Below are positions 1 through 5,339 of a stretch of DNA of 64,000 bases, piece by piece. Source of the DNA: JBBRSD01 sp038245725 (GTDB taxonomy: Bacteria; Actinomycetota; Coriobacteriia; Anaerosomatales; JAAXUF01); contig JBBRSD010000001.1 of the NCBI GenBank assembly GCA_038245725.1, positions 310,001 through 374,000 of the forward strand, written 5' to 3'. Made by a program: the position numbers and the translations under genes. The stretch's first letter is position 1. Each line of letters opens with the position of its first letter. Under the pieces are notes generated by a model. The model searched no databases. It saw only the letters and a list, made by a program, of their open reading frames with translations, and was not told where the DNA came from.

Positions 1-210
1 GACAAGACCTACCTCATCCGAGACGCGATGGAGGAAGGCATGTATTACGGGATGCAGACGTTCGACCAGTCGCTGCTGCGTCTGTATCAAGAGGGCAGGA
101 TCACGCTGAACGACGCGATTTCGATGGCGCACAATGCACACGACTTCAAGATCAAGGTGCGCCAGCTCGGCATCGACCCGTCGCCCATCGAAGAGACCGG
201 CATCTACTAG
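1..210 (+). CDS. pilT: PilT-like type IV pilus retraction ATPase, C-terminal fragment (5' end outside window)
   Basis: The reading frame is open from base 1 and ends at a TAG at 208-210, so only the last 69 residues are present. The tail has the pattern of the PilT/PilU and GspE-type C-terminus: a GMQTFDQSLLRLYQEGRIT segment, an acidic DA helix, then a DFK-xx-(R/Q)QLGI ending. By family, this hexameric cytoplasmic ATPase powers pilus disassembly and twitching. Walker motifs lie upstream of the window, so PilT cannot be separated from PilB or PilU by catalytic motifs; the tail favours PilT. It converges with the next gene with a 4 bp gap. Confidence 0.75.
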   Translation, partial: DKTYLIRDAMEEGMYYGMQTFDQSLLRLYQEGRITLNDAISMAHNAHDFKIKVRQLGIDPSPIEETGIY

Positions 211-214
211 CCCG

Positions 215-601
215 CTACCTCGAAGGCGTGCGCTGTCGCCTTCGAGTGGCACCCTTGGCCAGCAGGTGCGCTGTCGTGGCGCCGATCGCCGCACCGAGGG
301 TGTCGAGCGCCCAGTCGGCGACGTCCGGCGTGCGCAAGGGGACGAAATACTGGTGGAACTCGTCGGTGATGCCGTACAGCGATGCGATGAGAACCGCCAA
401 GCCGACGGTGCTCCACCGCGAGGGCTTCTCGGCAAGGGCCACACTCAGCAACAGGCCGAAGACGGTGTACTCGCCAAGATGTCCCTCGACCGAGAAGCCG
501 CTCGGCAAGGTGGACCCCGCGCGCGAGGACATGTAGAAGATGACGCCGGCCCATGCGAGTACAGCGACCCACGAAACCGCCTGCTTCAGCCGAGAACTCA
601 C
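215..601 (-). CDS. VanZ-like family membrane protein
   Basis: A 128-residue protein with about four hydrophobic segments. The family signature DEFHQYFVPLRTPD is followed by D-x-LDTLGAAIG, which is the VanZ core. VanZ proteins are integral membrane proteins linked to low-level teicoplanin resistance in one case; most have no known function. I chose the GTG at 601 because GGGAGAGGG lies about 10 bases upstream and the protein then begins just before the first membrane helix. The frame stays open to an ATG at 664, which would add 21 polar residues. The C-terminus is arginine-rich and cytoplasmic by the positive-inside rule. Confidence 0.75.
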   Translation of the reverse strand: MSSRLKQAVSWVAVLAWAGVIFYMSSRAGSTLPSGFSVEGHLGEYTVFGLLLSVALAEKPSRWSTVGLAVLIASLYGITDEFHQYFVPLRTPDVADWALDTLGAAIGATTAHLLAKGATRRRQRTPSR

Positions 602-729
602 GCAGCACCATCCCTCTCCCGCTGATTCTGCAACCGCTCGAGGATAGCATCGCATCCTTGACATGCCGACTCGCGCTCTGGGAGTCTGACGGGCACCGTT
701 GCTGCCGAGTCGCCACAGGGAGGACCGCT

Positions 730-1689
730 CTGAATCGCCGAGGATCGCTGATAGCCGTTGTCGTCTCGGCCGCCTGCTTCGGGACGCTCGCTATCCTGAC
801 GCCGCTTGCCTACCGCGCCGGCGCCGAGCCGCTGCCGCTCCTCGCGTGGCGCTTCCTCTTCGCGTCGGCGCTGCTCGCGGCACTGGTAGCGCTCCGAAAC
901 CCCCGCGATCTCCTCGTGCCCGCTGGCGACATCGGACGCTACGCCGCACTTGCGCTGACCGGATACGGCGCGGCGTCGGTCTGCTTCTTCTTCGCGCTCA
1001 AGTTCTCCGACGCGTCGGTCGTGGCGGTGCTGCTCTACGCGTACCCGGCGCTCGTGACGGTCGCAAGCTGGCTGTTCCTTGGTGAGAAGGCGACGTGGCA
1101 GCGCGGGCTTGCCGTGCTCATCACATTCGTGGGCTGCGCACTCGTGGTCGGGCTGCTCGGCGGGCCGGTGAAGGTGTCGGCGCCGGGCATCGTGCTCGGT
1201 CTCGGCGCCGCAGTGGGGTACACGCTGTTCAACCTGCTCTCGGACCGCTGGCTACCGGGCCGCTCGCAGCTCGTGATGATGGGCTACACCTTCGGGATCG
1301 CGGCCGTGGGAGCGGCGGTCGTGTCGGTCGTCTTCGCGCTCCTCGAGCAGGGCCGGGGCGCCGCCGGTACTCGGCACGGCATTGCAGCGGCCGTGGCGTC
1401 CCTGTCGCCAGCTGCGTGGGAACCGCGGGCGTGGGTGCTGCTCGGCGCAATCGTGCTTGTCCCGACGTTCGTCGCCGTAGTGCTCTATCTGCAAGGAATC
1501 CGCGGGCTTGGGCCGTCGCAGGCGGCGGTCATCTCGACTTTGGAGCCGCTGTTCACCATCGCGCTCGCGCGCGTCGTTCTCCACGAGCAGCTCGTCGCGG
1601 TGCAGTGGCTGGGCGCCGCTCTCGTGCTCGGCGGCGTTGTTTTCGCCGAGACGTCTGCGCGCCGAATCGAGCAGCCTGCGGCGTTCTAA
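730..1689 (+). CDS. EamA/DMT-superfamily transporter, probable CTG start
   Basis: A 319-residue, very hydrophobic protein with about ten membrane segments in two halves, as in EamA drug/metabolite exporters. The second half ends with the typical Q-A-A-V-(I)-S-TLEPLFTIALA and G-A-A-LVLGG-VVFAE segments. These proteins move amino acids, nucleobases or other small metabolites; the substrate cannot be read from the sequence. The only good ribosome site in the region, AGGGAGGA at 717-724, sits five bases before a CTG at 730, and the first membrane helix starts a few residues later. Upstream starts in frame (TTG 658, ATG 553) have no ribosome site and would add polar residues overlapping the divergent VanZ gene. 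The CTG start is inference. Confidence 0.8.
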   Translation: MNRRGSLIAVVVSAACFGTLAILTPLAYRAGAEPLPLLAWRFLFASALLAALVALRNPRDLLVPAGDIGRYAALALTGYGAASVCFFFALKFSDASVVAVLLYAYPALVTVASWLFLGEKATWQRGLAVLITFVGCALVVGLLGGPVKVSAPGIVLGLGAAVGYTLFNLLSDRWLPGRSQLVMMGYTFGIAAVGAAVVSVVFALLEQGRGAAGTRHGIAAAVASLSPAAWEPRAWVLLGAIVLVPTFVAVVLYLQGIRGLGPSQAAVISTLEPLFTIALARVVLHEQLVAVQWLGAALVLGGVVFAETSARRIEQPAAF

Positions 1690-1793
1690 CCGGGCGGTCC
1701 TCGCGCCGTAGCGTGCTATCATCCCGGTGCCCGATCCCGTTGCCTCGCGTCGAGGCGGCGTTTCGTCCCGAGCGTGCCGAGGAGGTCGACCGC

Positions 1794-2093
1794 GTGGACC
1801 ACTACAGGACACTGCAGGTCACCCGAGACGCCGACCCGGTCGTCATCGAGCGGGCGTACAAGGCGCTCAGCATGAAGTATCACCCCGACCGCGCGAAGTC
1901 CGAACAGCGGGATGCGGCGACGCGTCGTATGCAACGGCTCAACGAGGCATACCGAATCCTGCGCGATCCCGCGCTGCGGCGCGCCTACGATGCCGCGCTT
2001 CCCGCGGACTCTGCCAGCGGGTGGGATCAGTTCTGGGAGCGCGGACTTGTCGGCTTGTTCCGCGACAGGTTCCGGCCGGGCGCGCGCGACTAG
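1794..2093 (+). CDS. Small J-domain (DnaJ-like) protein
   Basis: A 99-residue protein. Residues 1-65 form a J domain, with the diagnostic HPD tripeptide in KYHPDRAK and the helix III-IV pattern QRLNEAYRILRDPALRRAYD. There is no G/F-rich, zinc-finger or CTD region, so it is a type III co-chaperone that should stimulate a DnaK ATPase through HPD without being a complete DnaJ. The GTG start at 1794 follows GAGGAGGT at 1779-1786. The stop overlaps the 3' end of the convergent DUF362 gene by four bases. The client is unknown. Confidence 0.85.
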   Translation: MDHYRTLQVTRDADPVVIERAYKALSMKYHPDRAKSEQRDAATRRMQRLNEAYRILRDPALRRAYDAALPADSASGWDQFWERGLVGLFRDRFRPGARD

Positions 2094-3241
2094 ATCGCGC
2101 GGCCCCTTGCGGCGAGCCGTGCGATCGGCGGGATCTTCAAGCCGATCACCTGCGGCGGGCACAGTTCCTGGCAGCAGTAGCAGCGGATGCAGAGCGTGTG
2201 GTCGAATGCGGGTCCCTTGTCCCCGACGACGATCGCGCCTACCGGGCAGCTGTCCTGGCACCGCTTGCACTTCGTGCACCCTGCCGCGTTCTGCAGCACC
2301 GGGCGTGCCGTGGTCCAGCCGCGCATCCTGCTCGCGAGCCACTTCGGGAACCGTGAGGAGAGGTCCCGCGCGGGAAGCGCGAAGCCCTTCGGCGCGAGTT
2401 CCCGCCAGTCGTCACCGACGACGTCGACCTCATCGGCTGAGGCGGGGCCGAGTCCCCGTCGCGCCGCAGCCTTGTTCGAGTAGACCTCCATCGGGTCGAG
2501 CCCCGCCATCGACGAGGCGATGACGTCGAGCGCCACGCAATCCGCCGAGGCAAGCACCGCCCCGACCTGCCGAGGAGTACCGCCGGCGGGTCCTTCGCCC
2601 TCCATGCCGACGATCGCATCCATGATGGCGAGCGACGGCCGGCACGCAAGCATCAGGTCCACGAGCATGTCCCCGAAGTCGTCACGGTCGGGCACTTTGA
2701 GGTGGTACTGCGCCTTGTCCAGGCCCGGGATGCAGCCGAAGAGGTTCTTCACCGCACCCGTGAACATCATGAAGCCGTGGGTCTTGAACTTCGGCAGCGT
2801 GATCAGGACGTCTGTGTCGACCACGGCTCGGCCGAGGGTGAACGAGCCGTACAGCGAACCGCCCGGTGCGGCGATGCGCACGCAGTCATCGTCGAAGAGG
2901 ATGAGCGGGACGCCCTCCTCGGCGCAGACCGCACCGAGCCCGGAATCTTGTGAGATGTGACGCCATTGGGCAGCGCTGTTTGGTCCGCCGGGGCTGTCGC
3001 CAACGGTCACGTCGCCGCCGCAGCGTCGACAGGCGCGGATCACCGCACGCAGGATCTCCGGATGAGTGGTTACCGCGCGCTCCGGCACGGCTCGCGAGAG
3101 CAGGTTGACCTTGAGGAGCACGCGCTGGCCCGGAGAAACGAAAGCCGTCATCCCCCCGAGCGGGGAGAGGACGGCGTCGAGAGCGGATTCGACATCCGCG
3201 GGGTTGTAGGTGGAGCATGACGAGACGCTAACGGTGCTCAT
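2090..3241 (-). CDS. DUF362 domain protein with C-terminal 2[4Fe-4S] ferredoxin domain
   Basis: A 383-residue protein. Residues about 1-300 match the DUF362 pattern (V-LLKVNLL, THPE-V-RAVI, GDSPGG, LPKFKTHGF and TGAVKNLFGCIPG segments). Residues about 318-360 carry two CxxCxxCxxxCP-type clusters (CTKCKRCQDSCP and CIRCYCCQELCP), expected to hold two [4Fe-4S] clusters. DUF362 proteins are found in anaerobes and have been suggested to act in iron-sulfur or radical chemistry; the exact reaction is not known. It is the third gene of a leftward operon after the ferredoxin and the selenoprotein (43 bp gap). The ATG at 3241 has no clear Shine-Dalgarno sequence. Confidence 0.85.
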   Translation of the reverse strand: MSTVSVSSCSTYNPADVESALDAVLSPLGGMTAFVSPGQRVLLKVNLLSRAVPERAVTTHPEILRAVIRACRRCGGDVTVGDSPGGPNSAAQWRHISQDSGLGAVCAEEGVPLILFDDDCVRIAAPGGSLYGSFTLGRAVVDTDVLITLPKFKTHGFMMFTGAVKNLFGCIPGLDKAQYHLKVPDRDDFGDMLVDLMLACRPSLAIMDAIVGMEGEGPAGGTPRQVGAVLASADCVALDVIASSMAGLDPMEVYSNKAAARRGLGPASADEVDVVGDDWRELAPKGFALPARDLSSRFPKWLASRMRGWTTARPVLQNAAGCTKCKRCQDSCPVGAIVVGDKGPAFDHTLCIRCYCCQELCPPQVIGLKIPPIARLAARGRAI

Positions 3242-3284
3242 GCGGTGAGTCTACACCACGCAGTGGGAAGCTCAGGCGCCCGCC

Positions 3285-3629
3285 TTACTGCGCCGCCTGC
3301 TCTCGATCCGCCAACTTGTTGTTGACTGCGCGCATGATCGCCGGATAGCTGACGGCCCCGTCGTAGACGGGAGCGCCGTCGATCACCGTGACGGGAAAGA
3401 GCAGCCCGCGTGTGTCGATTTCGGCGAGCACCTTCGCGTGCGCCTCTCGGACCCCGGGCGTATCGACGTTGTAGTAATGGACGAGTGCCTCATCGCCATA
3501 GCGGCGCTCCATCTCGGCGCGGATAATCCCTGTGATCTCCTCCGGAGACCAGGAAGGGCCTCAACCACCCGAGAAGCACGCAGTGGACGCTGGCGCATCC
3601 AAGACTTCGATGATGACTGGATCTGACAT
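3285..3629 (-). CDS. Thioredoxin-like selenoprotein, UGA recoded as selenocysteine
   Basis: A 114-residue product if the in-frame TGA at 3561-3563 is read as selenocysteine (residue 23). Start ATG 3629 has a perfect ribosome site (AGGAG, five-base spacer) and lies 8 bp after the ferredoxin stop. Residues 5-11 (VIIEVLD) look like a thioredoxin first strand, followed by C18-x4-U23. The part after the UGA continues the same fold: a long helix ending ERRYGDE, a strand VHYYNVD, then GLLFPVTVIDGAPVYDG with the cis-Pro. This resembles the YuzD/DUF1462-type thioredoxin-like family from memory. A SECIS-type hairpin directly follows the UGA (3528-3560). A conventional annotation would report only a 75-residue ORF from ATG 3512, which lacks a ribosome site and the active site. 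The alternative is a pseudogene with a nonsense mutation, which the hairpin and the intact frame argue against. Confidence 0.82.
3528..3560 (-). promoter_or_regulatory. Bacterial SECIS-like hairpin downstream of the UGA codon
   Basis: Read on the minus strand directly after the TGA: a two-base gap, lower stem CCCT/AGGG, a 3/1 internal loop, then a 7 bp upper stem TGGTCTC/GAGATCA (one G-U pair) closed by the loop CGGAG. The apical loop begins 16 bases after the UGA and has a G among its first two bases. Both points fit the published bacterial SECIS rules (UGA to loop 16-37 nt, G near the loop start). The element would recruit SelB-GTP-Sec-tRNA. Confidence 0.75.
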
Positions 3630-3637
3630 GTAGTCTC

Positions 3638-3820
3638 CTAGCTGAAGTCCACGGCACCCATGGGACATACGCGCATACATACCCCGCATCCGGTGCATTT
3701 GCTCTCAAGTACAGTATAGCGACCGTTCTGAGCCACGATCGCACCTTTCGGGCAGACGACGCGAGCGGGGCAGCCGGGCTGGCGATCGCAGCGGCTTTGA
3801 TCGATATTGACCGTCGGCAT
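3638..3820 (-). CDS. Small ferredoxin with seven cysteines (2[4Fe-4S] or 7Fe-type)
   Basis: A 60-residue protein. Cysteines at 11, 17, 23, 42, 45, 48 and 52. The second motif (C42-x2-C45-x2-C48-x3-C52-P) is a complete ferredoxin motif. The first is C11-x5-C17-x5-C23-P and lacks the usual middle cysteine. By analogy with 7Fe ferredoxins, one site may hold a [3Fe-4S] cluster (C11, C17, C52) and the other a [4Fe-4S] cluster (C23, C42, C45, C48). It should be a soluble electron carrier. It is the first gene of the operon with the selenoprotein and the DUF362 protein. Start ATG 3820 follows GGAGGAG. Promoter and operator lie at 3863-3891. Confidence 0.88.
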   Translation of the reverse strand: MPTVNIDQSRCDRQPGCPARVVCPKGAIVAQNGRYTVLESKCTGCGVCMRVCPMGAVDFS

Positions 3821-3862
3821 TCGCGCTCCTCCACGTATTGGTTTCTACTGGGGCGAGAAAAC

Positions 3863-3891
3863 AATATACCCTACGGGGTATTCATATGCAA
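3863..3891 (-). promoter_or_regulatory. Promoter of the ferredoxin-selenoprotein-DUF362 operon
   Basis: On the minus strand: -35 TTGCAT (3886-3891), a 17 bp spacer, -10 TATATT (3863-3868). The -10 ends about 43 bases before the ferredoxin ATG. The palindrome described in the next entry fills the spacer, so a protein bound there would block RNA polymerase. Confidence 0.65.
3866..3881. promoter_or_regulatory. CsoR/CstR-type palindromic operator
   Basis: The 16 bp sequence ATACCCTACGGGGTAT has perfect 6 bp arms (ATACCC/GGGTAT) around a 4 bp centre. This is the pattern of operators for the CsoR/RcnR/CstR family (copper, nickel or persulfide sensors), which contain TACCC and GGGTA half sites. No such repressor is encoded in the window, so the sensor and signal are inferred. 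Confidence 0.65.
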
Positions 3892-3916
3892 GCGTGCGAG
3901 CCGATGACTACACTGG

Positions 3917-3922
3917 TACGAT
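3917..3922 (+). promoter_or_regulatory. Candidate extended -10 promoter element of the chemoreceptor gene
   Basis: TACGAT preceded by TGG forms an extended -10 about 46 bases before the chemoreceptor start. I see no good -35 at 16-18 bases, so this is tentative. Confidence 0.3.
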
Positions 3923-3936
3923 GAGCGCGGGATTGG

Positions 3937-3952
3937 TTCGAGCTCGCTCGAA
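3937..3952. promoter_or_regulatory. 7-2-7 inverted repeat upstream of the chemoreceptor gene
   Basis: TTCGAGC-TC-GCTCGAA is a perfect palindrome with 7 bp arms, located 15 bases before the GTG start and just before the ribosome site. The two-base gap is too short for an RNA hairpin loop, so a DNA-binding dimer site is more likely. No regulator is identified. Confidence 0.4.
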
Positions 3953-3967
3953 ACGAGAGGGGCATTC

Positions 3968-5122
3968 GTGAAGCACAGGACAGGCGCGACCAGCAGGAGT
4001 CAGCGATGGCTCATGCTCGGTGGGGGGTTTGCGGTTGGCCTGATCTTTCCAGCCGTTGCGCGCTTGATGGTCACGCCCAAGAGCACCGCGTCGGGAATCG
4101 TCTTCGGTCTCGCCTGCATCTCGGCTGGTCTATTCATGGGATGGCTTTGTCTAACCATTTCGCTGCGTTCATCTGAGGCGGCTCTTTCCCAGACACTCGA
4201 TCACGCGCGCTCGCGTTTGGATATCGAGGTCAGGGAAGCTGACGACATCGACTCGATGACCGCAGAGTTCGAGCGGATGTTCCGAGAGATCGCCGGAATG
4301 CTCACTCAGGCCCGAATGGTCAACAGCGACATCCGCTCGCTCACAGCCGAAGTGCTGACCGCCACCGAGGAACAGGCGAGCGGCGCCGCCCAACAGGCTG
4401 CCTCGGTCGCTCAGACCTCAGCGACCGTCGAGGAACTCGCTCAGACATCCAAGCAGATCGCCGACAACTCTCAGTCCGTTGCGGCGATCGCCGAGCGCAC
4501 TCTCGCCTCGGCGGAAGAAGGAATGCACTCCGTCGCCGACACAGCCGAAGGAATCGACGAGATTCGCGAGAGCACGCAGGCGGCCTCGGATCGCATCCTC
4601 GCGCTCGGCGAGCGCAGCCAGGAGATCGGCCGCGTGCTCGTGATCATCGACGACATCGCCGAGCAGACCAAGATCCTCGCGCTCAACGCTGCCATCGAAG
4701 CCGCAAGAGCCGGCGACGCCGGCAAGGGATTCGCCGTCGTCGCGGAGGAGATCCGCAAGCTCGCCGACTCGGTCACCGAGTCGACCTCCGAGATCGGCCG
4801 TGTCGTCCGAGAGATCCAGTCGTCGGCGTCCTCGCTCGTCATGTCGACCGAGCGGTCCGCGAAGAAGGTGGACGAAGGCAAGATGCTCGCCAACCGCACG
4901 GCGGACTCGCTCGACCGGATAGTCCAGCAGGTCGAAGAGACCACGGATTCGGCCAAGCAGATCTCAATCGCCACCCAACAGCAGCGCACCGCATCGGACC
5001 AAGTCGTCGTCTCGATGCGCGAGATGGCGCAGGTCGCAACCCAGTCGGCTCAGTCCTCACGGCAGATCCAGGGTGCGATGATCGAGCTCAACCGACTCGC
5101 GGACTCGTTGGAAATCAAGTAG
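3968..5122 (+). CDS. Methyl-accepting chemotaxis protein without a ligand-binding domain
   Basis: A 384-residue chemoreceptor. Two membrane helices (about 14-34 and 42-64) are separated by only a few residues, so there is no extracytoplasmic sensor domain. A cytoplasmic coiled coil follows, with the conserved hairpin tip EIGRVLVIIDDIAEQTKILALNAAIEAARAGDAGKGFAVVAEE (key residues near 222-265), the part that contacts CheA and CheW. Methylation-type Gln/Glu pairs flank it (EEQASGAAQQ and similar). The GTG start at 3968 follows GAGAGGGG. It lies directly upstream of the multihaem cytochrome on the same strand, so it may report membrane or redox state, but that is inference. Confidence 0.9.
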   Translation: MKHRTGATSRSQRWLMLGGGFAVGLIFPAVARLMVTPKSTASGIVFGLACISAGLFMGWLCLTISLRSSEAALSQTLDHARSRLDIEVREADDIDSMTAEFERMFREIAGMLTQARMVNSDIRSLTAEVLTATEEQASGAAQQAASVAQTSATVEELAQTSKQIADNSQSVAAIAERTLASAEEGMHSVADTAEGIDEIRESTQAASDRILALGERSQEIGRVLVIIDDIAEQTKILALNAAIEAARAGDAGKGFAVVAEEIRKLADSVTESTSEIGRVVREIQSSASSLVMSTERSAKKVDEGKMLANRTADSLDRIVQQVEETTDSAKQISIATQQQRTASDQVVVSMREMAQVATQSAQSSRQIQGAMIELNRLADSLEIK

Positions 5123-5237
5123 GCGCCGTCCGCCGGCACGTCTGGCCCGCTTGTTGACGCCGAACGGCCACGAACTGGTGCGGGGTTGAGCACCTGTCGG
5201 TGAGGCGATCAACGAGGGCATTCACGCCCGCCGCTTC

Positions 5238-5267
5238 TTGTTGTCGGCGCGGCCTCATTCCTATACC
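5238..5267 (+). promoter_or_regulatory. Candidate promoter of the multihaem cytochrome
   Basis: TTGTTG (5238-5243), an 18 bp spacer, TATACC (5262-5267), about 72 bases before the cytochrome ATG. The match is moderate. The rest of the 217 bp gap after the chemoreceptor shows no gene. Confidence 0.4.
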
Positions 5268-5339
5268 TTGCTCCTAGGGTAAGGGGGGTGACTCTCCCTG
5301 CATGCGCGCGTTCTTCCGGACAAGCAAGGAGAGTGGCCA

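Noticed and set aside
658..663. TTGACA as the EamA -35 element
   Set aside because: No -10-like hexamer is found 16-19 bases downstream.
1095..2093. Long open frame covering much of the EamA gene and the J-domain gene
   Set aside because: The upstream two thirds are Arg/Ala-rich shadow translation of the EamA gene; only the part after GTG 1794 has a ribosome site and domain.
3561..3563. TGA read as a simple nonsense mutation (pseudogene)
   Set aside because: The frame is intact on both sides with coding-like composition, the ribosome site belongs to the upstream ATG, a SECIS-like hairpin follows at the right distance and no ribosome site serves the downstream ATG.
3561..3563. TGA decoded as tryptophan (code change)
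   Set aside because: The tRNA-Trp in the window has anticodon CCA, and TGA ends other genes here (for example 14 kb upstream and downstream genes such as the PIN-TRAM gene), so it is a normal stop elsewhere.
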